Shown here: piece by piece, positions 10,471 through 20,200 of the stretch | How positions within the stretch are numbered: position 1 is the stretch's first letter | How the letters are laid out: each line of letters starts with the position of its first letter | Origin: Capsicum annuum | Lineage: Eukaryota > Streptophyta > Magnoliopsida > Solanales > Solanaceae | Length of the DNA stretch: 64,000 nt | Reading direction: 5' to 3' | Assembly (NCBI RefSeq): GCF_002878395.1 | Contig: NC_061116.1 | Coordinates: 124,692,570-124,756,569 of the forward strand | Position numbers and translations under genes: made by a program | The notes under the pieces: generated by a model | Database searches by the model: none | Told to the model about the DNA's origin: nothing | The model's input: only the letters and a program-made list of their open reading frames with translations

Positions 10471-11618
10471 ATATAATAGAAGATGATGCTTTAGAAAAGA
10501 TATTCAAAACCCTAACTACGCTTTCAATGAAAGTGGACAGTATGAGTAATGAAATAGAAAAGCTAAAGACTAATGAAGATAAACTGAAGTCTATAGCTAC
10601 AAATCAGATAACTCAGCAGTGTGCAGAGCTATGTCGATCAGAAGACATTAAAATTTCAGAGCTAGAAGGAGACGTTGGGACACTCCTCAAAACCCATAAC
10701 GTTTATCAATCTACTATTGCAGGTACAAGCAAAGGAGTTAGGAAAAACACAAATATGAACCTAAACAAGCTATTTGATAAACCATATATTCCAAATACAT
10801 CAAAAGATCCCATGTTTAGACCCCAAAAATTATCACATACTGAGATAGTTTAAACCAAGACAAAAAGACCTACAACTACACAGCCCGAACATATATAGAA
10901 AATATCTACAATGTACAAACCTTTTTAAATACTAACCCCAGAGCTATAAACATCCAAGAACCAGATACAAACTATATAACCCAAAGATTGACCGGATACA
11001 ATAAGCTAATTGCTTTACCTAAAACCAAACCAAGTCTAGTTAAAACTTGTTATGAATATGGACTACTCAGTAATGTATATACCTCTGACGGAAATGAGAT
11101 ATCCACTATACCGGAAATATATGAAGCATTTAGCATTTTTAAAAGAATATCCAAAGGTACCTTATTTTTTATAAAAATTTACACGGCACCCGTAGAGATA
11201 TTATATGATGAAGTTAAAAAACCCATACAAGTTGTAAAGATAGGAATGACATGAGATATGATTATACCACAAGATATTATTCCACAACCAAAAATACCTA
11301 GAATTGAGATACCAAAATTTTATGCGAATAAAAGGATTATCGGACTATCTACAATTTTGCAAGAACTAGCAAACACATGTACTAATATATTCAAATTCAA
11401 AGAAATTACGAGAAATAGATATGGAAACTATTAGGAAATGGATTTTAACGTTGCTCAAACCAGATACGGAACCTATCGCCAGAGCTATTAGAGAAAAATT
11501 TATTTCAGAAGAATTATTAACCAGATATTGCAAGACAATTGGACATAAATATCCAGATCATAAATGTTCAAAATGTAATGGAGGTGATAATGATATCCCA
11601 AAAGTTCAGCTAGAATAG
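10428..11618 (+). pseudogene. Viral transactivator/inclusion-body-like gene
   Basis: First segment 10428-10853 (141 codons) starts inside the polymerase end. Its N-terminal half is a heptad-rich coiled coil (LEKIFKTLTTLSMKVDSMSN) and its C-terminal half a Thr/Ser/Asn linker. A frameshift near 10850 leads to 10854-11432, containing ITQRLTGYNKLIALPKTKPS, LVKTCYEYGLL and YEAFSIFKRISKGTLFFIKI, which resembles the core of caulimovirid ORF VI transactivators. TGA 11252 is one more stop. A second frameshift near 11425 leads to 11421-11618, ending with a CX5HX4HX1CX2C pattern (CKTIGHKYPDHKCSKC), a possible zinc-binding tail. In CaMV this protein lets ribosomes reinitiate on the polycistronic RNA and forms inclusion bodies. 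The assignment rests on position as last ORF before the promoter and on the core motif. Confidence 0.75.
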
Positions 11619-11663
11619 AAGAAAAATCAACCAAGAATATAAGAACGCCAGCTGCAAGATACA

Positions 11664-11900
11664 AGATAAGAAGCAATAATGGAGATATGGAAAAGCAGCA
11701 GATACGACAAAGAGAAGATATCAACGGAGTAATAATAGAAGACAAGCTATTAAATTGTGAAAGCGACATGTAAACTTTCACAATTAGCTTTACGTAAATT
11801 ATTAGAATCTTTTGTATAGGTTTTTGACTATTATTAGTCTAGGAATTAATAACTTTTGTCTTATTAGGAGACTTTTGTAAAGTATAGTAAAGTAGATTAG
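11664..11900 (+). repeat. 237-bp direct repeat, left copy at assembly gap
   Basis: Covers the end of the transactivator region and the upstream promoter. The same 237 bp recurs at 12001-12237, immediately after the N run, with a single difference noticed (aagaagc against aagaggc). Both copies abut the gap exactly, which is what unmerged overlapping contig ends look like. Confidence 0.9.
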
Positions 11901-12000
11901 NNNNNNNNNNNNNNNNNNNNNNNNNNNNNNNNNNNNNNNNNNNNNNNNNNNNNNNNNNNNNNNNNNNNNNNNNNNNNNNNNNNNNNNNNNNNNNNNNNNN
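11901..12000. other. Assembly gap (100 N)
   Basis: Exactly 100 N, a placeholder length. Because the flanks are the same 237 bp, the true gap is possibly negative (contigs overlap). Any frame drawn through this gap is meaningless. Confidence 0.98.
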
Positions 12001-12237
12001 AGATAAGAGGCAATAATGGAGATATGGAAAAGCAGCAGATACGACAAAGAGAAGATATCAACGGAGTAATAATAGAAGACAAGCTATTAAATTGTGAAAG
12101 CGACATGTAAACTTTCACAATTAGCTTTACGTAAATTATTAGAATCTTTTGTATAGGTTTTTGACTATTATTAGTCTAGGAATTAATAACTTTTGTCTTA
12201 TTAGGAGACTTTTGTAAAGTATAGTAAAGTAGATTAG
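12001..12237 (+). repeat. 237-bp direct repeat, right copy at assembly gap
   Basis: Copy of 11664-11900. It continues without a break into the TATA-box region, so this copy is the one linked to the viral promoter. If the duplication is an assembly error, the transactivator end joins this copy directly. Confidence 0.9.
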
Positions 12238-12345
12238 TTAGATAATTTTTAAAGACTTTTTAGAAACGTGTAAAAATAGGAATACTCTTGTAAAGTTTCA
12301 GTCTATAAATAAGAGGAACCGAAGGCATTGCAAAGCAGACCTTCA
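12100..12345 (+). promoter_or_regulatory. Pararetrovirus transcript promoter
   Basis: TATA box tataaata at 12304-12311 in a tctataaataagagg context, resembling the TATATAAGGAAG environment of the CaMV 35S promoter. About 25-35 bp downstream the sequence becomes mixed (tgcaaagcagaccttcatg), a plausible start near 12335-12345. The position, after the last large ORF and before a long leader, is where the pregenomic RNA promoter lies in caulimovirids. Upstream elements are not clear enough to name. Confidence 0.65.
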
Positions 12346-13047
12346 TGAGTTGAAGCAGAAATACTCTCTTGTCCACAACAAATATTTTGCTTAGTTATTA
12401 AAAAATAGGTATATTTCAATGGAAAAAGCTATAGAGGAACAAAGCTTAGAAATATTAAACCTACCCAAATAGGTATATTTATTTATGATTATGAATAGCT
12501 AAATTCATAATTCCCAACAATCATGGTATGATAAAATAAATTCATGTTAGTTACTTTATAGTAGAATCATTCGAAAAATAATATGTTAAGAAGTTTATTA
12601 GCAAAGTGGAAAAGGAGAAAAATTCCTAAGAACTATGCCATCCTAAAGGTGAAACCAATGAGGCAAGAAGCCGTGATGGGGAGTAACCAGAGTAGAGGCG
12701 CTGTTTAAGGGAAAAGTATCCAGATTACCATGCTAATAGTGACCGAAGAACATGTTATTTAAGAATAATCTAGTATATAGTAATCTAAGATGACCATATT
12801 TTGTTATGTATATGATTGAAGGGAATATTTTGAAAATAGCAATTTTATGAAAATGAATAATTATTTATCTGATGTAATGGTAGATAAAATTTAAAATACT
12901 TATTTTGTATGTGATTAAGGATATAGGAATAATAGATATAAGGAAAATCATATTAGAAAAAATAGTCGGTAAAGATTATATAGCTAAAATAAATTGCATA
13001 CCACACTTACCTAATTACTCTTATAAATACCTACGTACACATCAACT
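12345..13047 (+). other. Viral leader region
   Basis: About 700 bp between the promoter and the first small ORF, with several short upstream ATGs and stops. Caulimovirid pregenomic RNAs have such long leaders with short uORFs and a strong hairpin passed by ribosome shunting. I could not fold it, so the hairpin is untested. A weak tRNA-iMet primer-site candidate, tggtatgataaaa, lies at 12524-12536. Its first six bases match TGGTATCAGAGCC but the later ones do not. Confidence 0.45.
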
Positions 13048-13254
13048 ATGATAAATCACATATATCTAGAATTTTGGAAAAAAGATATGAAAAATATACA
13101 ATTAGTAGAAAAACAAATGAAAACAAATTTAGACAAATTCATGGAAACTAAAGATATAAAATATATAGAATTCCTTAATGAAAATATGCAAGAATTACTT
13201 AGACTAAAACAAACAACTAGAAAATATTATGAAAAAGTATTTAATCGAACTTAA
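13048..13254 (+). CDS. Small viral ORF 1 (68 aa)
   Basis: First good ATG after the leader. The 68-residue product is helical and rich in Lys, Glu and Leu (KNIQLVEKQMKTNLDKF, MQELLRLKQTTRKYYEKV), so probably a short coiled coil. Its stop TAA is followed at once by the next ATG (taaatg), a tight spacing that argues for real viral genes translated in series. No family recognised. The frame is intact, in contrast to the large viral genes, although a 200-bp frame has less chance of being hit. Confidence 0.5.
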   Translation: MINHIYLEFWKKDMKNIQLVEKQMKTNLDKFMETKDIKYIEFLNENMQELLRLKQTTRKYYEKVFNRT

Positions 13255-13443
13255 ATGACAGATGATATTAAAATACTTGTTTTATATATACTTAGAGATA
13301 TAGAAATTATAGACATAAAGAAAATAATATGGGAAAAATTACAAGATTATGAAGAGGAAGAATTATTAAACAGTATAGAAAACTTACACATATATTATAA
13401 ACATCAATATTACTTAGATTCAGATGGATATTATTCAGAATAA
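13255..13443 (+). CDS. Small viral ORF 2 (62 aa)
   Basis: ATG directly follows the previous stop. The product is acidic: an N-terminal hydrophobic helix (DDIKILVLYILRDIEIIDI), then Glu-rich sequence and a Tyr-rich end. No domain recognised. It is in the same array of tightly spaced small ORFs, and its stop is 4 bp from the next ATG. Confidence 0.5.
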   Translation: MTDDIKILVLYILRDIEIIDIKKIIWEKLQDYEEEELLNSIENLHIYYKHQYYLDSDGYYSE

Positions 13444-13447
13444 ATAA

Positions 13448-13762
13448 ATGTTAGAATATATAAAAAAAATTAGAGAAAGACAAAATTGGATATATGAAGA
13501 AGTTAATTACAGAAATCAACTTGAAATAGCAAAAAGACAACTAGAAGAAAAATTACTTAAAATAAAATTAACCTTAGAAAAAGAAGATACAGATAATAAT
13601 TTATTTAATACATACAAAAAATTATTTAATACAGATGGAAAATTACCTATACATGAACAACAAATACTAGTTAATCAGATAAAGAACATAAACCTACGTA
13701 TTGAATATAGCAAAGTTAGAGTAAAATACTACACAAAAATTGCTAAAATTTCAATAGGATAA
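13448..13762 (+). CDS. Small viral ORF 3 (104 aa)
   Basis: The largest of the leader-proximal ORFs. The whole chain looks helical: YIKKIRERQNWIYEE, then RQLEEKLLKIKLTLEKE, a loop with FNTDGKLPIHEQQ, and a final helix. I see no catalytic motif. It is intact and 21 bp before the next small ORF. Position in the genome fits the small proteins that precede the coat gene in many caulimovirids (transmission helper or virion-associated), but there is no sequence evidence for either role. Confidence 0.5.
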   Translation: MLEYIKKIRERQNWIYEEVNYRNQLEIAKRQLEEKLLKIKLTLEKEDTDNNLFNTYKKLFNTDGKLPIHEQQILVNQIKNINLRIEYSKVRVKYYTKIAKISIG

Positions 13763-13783
13763 AATAATAAACTACACAAATTA

Positions 13784-13966
13784 ATGAATACATTTTACGA
13801 AAAGAATAAATCATTAAAAAATATCGAAACTAAACTATATAGTTTATACCTAGAATACAAAAGATTACATAGTACTAACGAAGATCCTAAAACATTAGAT
13901 AATTTAATTACAATAATATCTAATTTAGAATATGAATTAATAAAACATCTTAAGTCAAGAAGATAA
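13784..13966 (+). CDS. Small viral ORF 4 (60 aa), second divergent copy of 3799-4059
   Basis: 60 residues, ending at TAA after HLKSRR. Aligns by eye with residues 10-60 of the 3799-4059 product (SLYLEYKRLHSTNEDPKTLD against NYSEYISLNKTKENPQRLAY; shared HLK(S/T)RR). It therefore marks the point where the circular viral genome repeats. The copy stops earlier than its partner, which runs on for a further 26 residues; downstream DNA (13967-14005) still shows weak similarity to that tail. The two copies are far too different for a recent terminal redundancy of one molecule. Confidence 0.5.
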   Translation: MNTFYEKNKSLKNIETKLYSLYLEYKRLHSTNEDPKTLDNLITIISNLEYELIKHLKSRR

Positions 13967-14031
13967 AAATAAAAATTAAACCAACCAATAATATACACGA
14001 AATAATTTACTTAAAAATAAATATTTATTAC

Positions 14032-14101
14032 CTAATAACTATTTATCATCTAGTAAAGTTACCGCGCTAATAACTATTTATCATCTAGTAAAGTTACCGC
14101 G
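14032..14101. repeat. Two perfect 35-bp tandem copies at virus/LTR border
   Basis: Units 14032-14066 and 14067-14101 are identical, each ending aaagttaccgcg. They lie between the last viral ORF and the resumed LTR. Another 23 bp (14102-14124, with a CCCCCC run) match neither. This looks like filler DNA or a replication-slippage product at the integration joint. Confidence 0.85.
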
Positions 14102-14124
14102 CCTAATCCGTACCCCCCTACAAT

Positions 14125-15804
14125 GAATGTTTATACATGAATTTTAAATTATGGTTCATACCCATTATTGTTATTTGCAAGATTATGAGTTTTTGAGAGA
14201 TTTTGAAGATGAATTGCATGTCTATTTTCATATTTTTATGCCTATTGCGGTAATTTTCAGATTTTGAGATGAATTACCATTGATTTCAATATCAAGCATG
14301 ATTATTATGATGTTTTGACATGAACTTGATGCATGGGTTGTGAAGCCCAAGTTTATATGTTGATATTTCAAGAAAGATGATGCTTTAAGCATCTTATGAT
14401 CAGTTACTTTTAGATTTTCAGTAAAGTCTCTATCTCTTGATCCTCAGATGAGTTTTGAAATCCACTTTATAGACTTATTACAGATTACAGAAATCAAAAT
14501 AGCTTATTTATAGATTTAATCAGATAAATGATAATTGGTTTTGTATTGACCCTTATCCTAGTTTTTAAAGTGGATTTCCAACAAAATAAGGGTAGCAGAT
14601 TAAAGGAAGTAGTATTTAGCACCGAGTAGGAAGTGTGGGATTAGCGTGTCCTAACTTCCACAGACCTACGTAGCTAATGTAGGTACAAATTATCATATTA
14701 TTCCCATTTTCATATGGATGATAGTTGCAGATGTGATCACTTAGATTAGGTTATGCTCCTTGGCAAGAGTATGACACCTCTCCCCATCGTGAGATTTTCA
14801 TCATAGAGGAATGAGACGTTGGACTCCATGTTAGATGACATGATTTATGTTGGTTAGAAGAACGTCCTTGCTAGTAAAAGAGAATGAACAACTTTTCAGA
14901 TAAAGTATTTTCCCTATAGGTTAATAGTAAAGATTTTCAGCAAAGAATAACAGAAAAGCTTTTAAAAAAATAATTATAAAGGATTACGAATTTATTCGAA
15001 TTGTGCTTTATAGAGAAACTTTAGCTACAGATTTCAGATTTTAGCTTTACAGATTTTAGATACAGAAGTGAGTCTTTTCTACACTTAGACAATATGATTT
15101 TACATAAAGAACATTAGTACAACTTTCAGAACTAAATGTTATGACTCACTAGATTTATACAGTGTAATTTGCTATTCATGATTTCAGATTTTAGTTTCTT
15201 TCAAATATTTCAGCTTATGTGAGTCATTTACATTTAGCATGCGTTATTTTATAAATTGTGATGATGATGAGATAATGCTTTACTTATGCATATCACCCCC
15301 ATATACTAAGTATATCCTCAAAGTACCGATCTCTCTATATATATGTCTATGTGCTATATTGTCTCATAATGTCGGTTTAAGTGCTCAGTATCAGCAGCGT
15401 GAGTAGTTCCAGCATCGCTATCTACATTCGACAGTTGGTGAGTACTCATAGTCTGGGGACTTATATATTTAGATTTTGCAGCTTATTAGTTTATATTGCT
15501 TAGCATTCTTTTCAGACAGTCCAAGTTAGCTGGGGGTTTGTCCTAGTAACTCTCTAGTTATTTGTATGAGAGGCTTGTAAACCTGTTAGTTACTATTCAG
15601 ACTTACAATATTTAATTTTATGATATTATATCCATATTATTCTCATCTATCTCAGATAGTTTTCCGTATTTAGTATGAAGTTTATGTCTATATTTTCTTT
15701 ATTATGAGATTTAGACTTAGTAGAAGGCAGACAGGATTAGATTAAGGCTACTCGTAGTTTTGAGCATCGTGTGACATTCTGAAGTCAGATTTTAGAGCGT
15801 TACA
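14125..15804 (+). repeat. 5' LTR of element 1, right fragment
   Basis: Aligns with 21694-23377 of the 3' LTR from gaatgtttatacatgaattt to the end (gagcgttaca). Relative to the 3' LTR, 817 bp (equivalent of 20877-21693) are absent between the two 5' fragments. The missing part contains the GC-rich U3 modules and the probable transcription start. Confidence 0.92.
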
Positions 15805-15808
15805 AACT

Positions 15809-15821
15809 TGGTATTAGAGCC
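15809..15821 (+). other. Primer-binding site, tRNA-iMet
   Basis: tggtattagagcc, four bases after the LTR end. It matches TGGTATCAGAGCC, complementary to the 3' end of plant initiator tRNA-Met, with one C-to-T change that fits methylcytosine decay. Confidence 0.85.
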
Positions 15822-16015
15822 TAAGGTTTATAAGAGTCATAGGGAGTCAGATAAGCCACATTACATAGAGTCTTAATCATGACTATGAAGCGCGCTATAT
15901 TTATGAGCAAGATACTATGGGATGTTCGTAGAAAATTATCTCCTTATTTCATTATCTATTGTGTTTACAGTATCTTTATCTGCTTTTAACTCATGCTCAT
16001 ATGTGATAGTTGAAT

Positions 16016-17090
16016 ATGCCTCCTCGTTGAGCTAACGCCCGCAGAAATAATAACTAGCCCGTTGATCCCCTGAATGAGAATATATCTCTTACTAAGTTTA
16101 GAACTGTCTTTCAAGCACTAATCTAAGCAGTGACTGCCAATGTTTAGGGCAACCATCAGGCTGCAGTCCCACTTAAGCAGAATGGCTATTTAGCAGCATC
16201 TAGAATTCGTGACTTCATGAGAATGAATCCGCTAGAGTTCTTTGGGTCAAAAGTAGGTGAGGACCCATAACTTTATTTAGATGAGGTAAAGAAGATCACC
16301 CAGATTAGGCATGTTTCTAAAAAAGAGAGTATAAAGTTGGCATCTTATAGATTGAAGAATGTAACGTATGATTGGGTAGTTATATGGAATAATGGTAGAG
16401 GTGAGAATGCAACTCCTACGAGTTGGCAGGTATTTTGAGATATTTTTTAGACAAGTTCTTTCCACATGATATGAGGAAAGCTAATATAGAGGAGTTTATA
16501 AACCTGAGGTAGGGCTCAATGTCAGTGAAATAGTACTGCCTTAAGTTCAATCAGTTGTTTAAGTATACCCTTGATATGATGGCTGATCCTAGGGCAAGTA
16601 TGAGTAAGTTTGTTAATGGTGTATGTAGTTTGGTAGTCAAGGAGTGTAGGACTTCTATGCTTACTGGAGACATGGATCTTGCTAGATTGATGATTCGTGT
16701 TCAGTAGATAGAGTCAGAGAAGTTAAAGGAAAGAAATAGAGGAAATAAAAAAGCTAGAATCGAACAGTTTGATTATGGCTAGGCTAGGTCTCAAGGGGGA
16801 AATCATTCATAGTTTTAGAATTGTTCATCTCTTCCAACACCATCTTCAGCTAGCGCTCCTATTCCCAGAGCTAAATAGGAGAAGGGGGTAAGTCTTCTAT
16901 GTGTATATCATAGAATAGTGTGAGTAGAAGGCCTAGTTATCCTTTATATACTAAGTGTGGTAAGAATTACCCTAGTGAGTGTTTAGCTAAACAGAAGGGT
17001 TGTTATGGTCGTGGTAAGTTGGGTTATGAAATTAGAGAATGTTCGCATGTAGAGTAGGAAAACAGAGATGTTTGTCCCCAAACTCTAGCT
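16016..17090 (+). pseudogene. gag of element 1
   Basis: ATG 16016 starts MPPRRANARR, a usual Tekay-type gag beginning. The reading then gives MNPLEFFGSKVGEDP, ASYRLKNVTYDWVVIW, then (after a frame change) MADPRASMSKFVNGV and a nucleocapsid piece CYGRGKLGYEIREC (about 17004-17045). In active elements the last is CX2CX4HX4C; here the second Cys is Arg and the His is Tyr, so the knuckle cannot bind zinc in the usual way. There are many stops (several TAG/TGA where CAG/TGG is expected) and frameshifts. Gag forms the particle; this copy is non-functional. Confidence 0.85.
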
Positions 17091-17219
17091 ACTAGTGTAC
17101 CAGCTCCTTTAAGTTGCCCAGTTCCTTCTCAGGGTGTATCATCTAGTACCGGTAGCGGTCAACGCTAGAATCAGTTTTATGGTTCACCATCCTGTCAGGA
17201 TCAGGAGGATTCACCAGAT

Positions 17220-20200
17220 GTTGTTACTGGTATGCTTCATTTTTTTCATCTTGATGTTTATGTGTTGTTAGATATTGGGTAGATTTTCTCTTATATGACC
17301 CCATTAGTTACAGTGAATTTTGAGATAAGTTCTGAAATGATCCCTGAGCCTTTCTTGGTTTCTACCCCAGTAGGTGAGTCGGTTGTTGCTAAATAGATCT
17401 ATAGAAGGTGTCCTATTACTGTTCTTCATAAAATCATATTATCAGACTTAATAGAGTTAGATATGGTTGACTTTGATCTTATTTTTGGTATGGATTGGCT
17501 CCATTCCTATTATGCATCCATAGATTATCGCATCTGAGTGGTGAAGTTTTAATTTCCTAATGAGCCTATCTTTGAGTGGAAAGAAAATTCAGTGTCTTCC
17601 AAGAGTCATTTCATATCTTATCTTAAAACCAAAAAGTTGATTTCCAAAGGGTGTATCTATCATCTAGTTCGAGTCAAAGACACTAAGTCTGAGACTCTAA
17701 CAGTTTAGTCAGTTAGTGTAGTAAATGAGTTTCCTGATATTTTTCCCAAAGATTTGCCAAGGGTACCTCCCGATAGGGAAATAGAATTTAGGATTGACCT
17801 TCTCCCAGATACTCAGCCTATTTATATTCCTCCATATCGTATGGCTTCCGTCATTTTAAAGAGTTAAAGGAGCAACTCAAAGGTCTTTTAGATAAAGGTT
17901 CATTAGGCCAGTGTTTCTCCATGGGGCTTCCCATCCTATTCGTGAAAAATAAAGATGGTTCTTTGCATATGTTCATTGACTATCATCAGCTAAATAAGGT
18001 TACAATGACTTATTTGATCAACTCTAAGGTGCAAGTTATTTATTAAAGATAGACCTTAGATCTGGCTATCATCATCTTAGAGTAAGGGAATGTGATATTC
18101 CAAAGACAATTTTCAGAACCCATTATGGTCATTTTGAGTTTCTAGTCATGTCCTTCAGACTAAAAAATGCCCCCACAGCCTTCATGGACTTGATGAATAA
18201 ATTATTCAAACAATATCTAGATATGTTTGTCATAGTCTTCATCGATGATATTCTTCTTTACTCTCATAGTGAAGATGATCATGCAGATCATCTTAGAATT
18301 ATGTTGCAAACTCTTAGAGATAGTTTTTTGCCAAATTTAGCAAATGTGAATTTTTGCTAAGATCAGTAGCTTTCCTTGGTCATATTATTTCTAGTGAGGG
18401 AATTAGAGTTGATCCTCAAAAGATAAAAAACGTCAGAAATTGGTCTAGACCTATCTCTCTGTCAGACATTAGGATTTTCTTGGGTTTAGCTAGCTATTAC
18501 AGACGTTTTGTTGAGGTTTTCTCATCTATTGCATCCTATATGTCTAGATTGACTCAGAAGAGAGTTAAATTTCAGTGGTCAGATTCCTATGAGAAGAGTT
18601 TTTCAGGAGTTGAGCACTCGACTCATTTCATCCCCAGTTTTAGCATTACCTGATGGTACATATGGTTTTATTTTGTGTTGTGATGCCTCTAGAGTTGGTT
18701 TGAGTTGTGTTGTGATGCAGAGATATAATGTTATAGCCTATGCCTCTAGACAGCTTAAGCCTCACAAAAAAGAATTACCCGACCCATGATCTTGAGTTCG
18801 CTGCTATTGTGTTTGCTTTGAAAATTTGGAGACATTATCTTTAAGGGGTACATTTTGATATGTTCACAGATCACAAAGCTTGCAGTGTGTGTTTACTCAG
18901 AGGGAGTTGAATCTTTGTCAAAGAAAGTGGTTAGAATTATTGAAGGATTATGATATGAGTGTGTTGATCATCCGTACAAGGCTAATGTAGTGGTAGATTT
19001 CCTTAGTAGATTATCTATGGGCAGTGTTGCTCATATGGATAATGATAAGAAAGAGTTAGTTCAGGAAGTTAATCGGTTAGCTAGATTGGGTGTGAGATTG
19101 GTTGATTCAGCTGAAGGGAATGTTTAGGTTCAGAGTAGTTCCTAATATTCTTTAGTTTCAAAAGTGAAGGAGAAGCAAGATAAGGATTCTAGTTTGGTCA
19201 AACTGAAGGAGTCAGTTAGAGACCAAAAAATAGAGGTTTTCTCCCAAGGGAAAGATGGCGTGTTGAGATACCATAGTAGATTGTGTGAGCTATGTGCGGA
19301 TGATTTGAGGCAACGAATTATGGTGAAAGCGCATGGTGTGCGTTATTCCATTCATCCAGCTAAGTTGTATCGTGACCTACGGGAAAGCTATTGATGGAAT
19401 GGTATGAAGAGAGATATAGTAGAGTTTGTAGCAAAGTGTGCAACTTGTCAACAGGTTAAGGTGGAGCACCAAAGACCTGGTGGTATATTACAAGAGTTTG
19501 GTATCCCCACTTGAAAGTGGGAATAGGTAAATATGGACTTTGTGACTGGTTTACCCTATTCGCGTCATCAGCATAATTCGATTTGGGTTATTATAGGCAG
19601 ATTGACTAAGTCAGCCCATTTTTTGCCAGTTCACACTTCTTACACAGATGAAGATTATGCTAAGTTGTATATCAGAGAATTATTCATATTTCATAGAGTT
19701 CCTTGGTGCATCATCTCAGGTAGTTGTACTCAGTTTACCTCTCAGTTTTAGAGAGATTTTCAGAAGGGTCTTAGTACCCAAATTTATCTTAGTTCAGCTT
19801 TTCATCCACAGATAGATGGTCAGGAAGAAAGGACCATTTAGAATCTATAAGACATGTTGAGGGCGTGTGTTCTTGATTTCAAAGGTAGCTGGGATGAGCA
19901 TTTGCCATTGATTGAGTTTGCTTATAATAATCGTTATCATGCTAGTATTCAGATGGCTCTATTTGAAGCTCTTTATGGGCAAAGATGTAGATCTCCCTTT
20001 GGTTGGTTCAAAGTGGGTGAAGCCACTATGATTGGGCCATACATGGTGTTTGAGGCCATGGAGAACGTTTAGTTGATTTGAGAAAGATTGAAAGTTGCCG
20101 AAAGTCATCAGAAATCTTATGCAGACGTAAGAAGAAGAGATATTGAGTTTGAGGTTGATGATCTTGTGTATTTGAAAGTTTCACCCATGAAGGGGACAAA

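Larger units (their letters stand above)
3727..14124 (+). mobile_element. Endogenous pararetrovirus (solendovirus-like caulimovirid), decayed
   Basis: A block of about 10.4 kb, very A-rich on the plus strand, inside the 5' LTR of element 1. It encodes, in order, small ORFs, a coat protein with CCHC knuckle, a 30K-type movement protein, retropepsin, RT, RNase H and a transactivator-like protein. A TATA-box promoter and a long leader follow, then four more small ORFs. There is no integrase and no LTR. This content is diagnostic for Caulimoviridae. A-rich coding and gene order suggest the Tobacco vein clearing virus/LycEPRV group, but that placement is from memory. Removing the 1.26-kb LINE and the 337-bp gap-associated duplication leaves about 8.4 kb between the two copies of the small ORF at 3799 and 13784, or one genome unit. 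All larger genes carry stops or frameshifts, so it cannot express intact products as it stands. Confidence 0.9.

Noticed and set aside
11802..12118. Minus-strand frames through the N gap
   Set aside because: They read across 100 unknown bases and repeat the same product on both sides of the gap.
11664..12237. The two 237-bp copies as LTRs of a short retroelement
   Set aside because: No TG...CA ends, no primer site or polypurine tract, and they abut an N run exactly; an assembly overlap explains them better.
15809..15821. Possible tRNA gene near the LTR end
   Set aside because: Only the 13-base complement to the tRNA-iMet end is present; no clover-leaf or A/B box, so it is a primer site.
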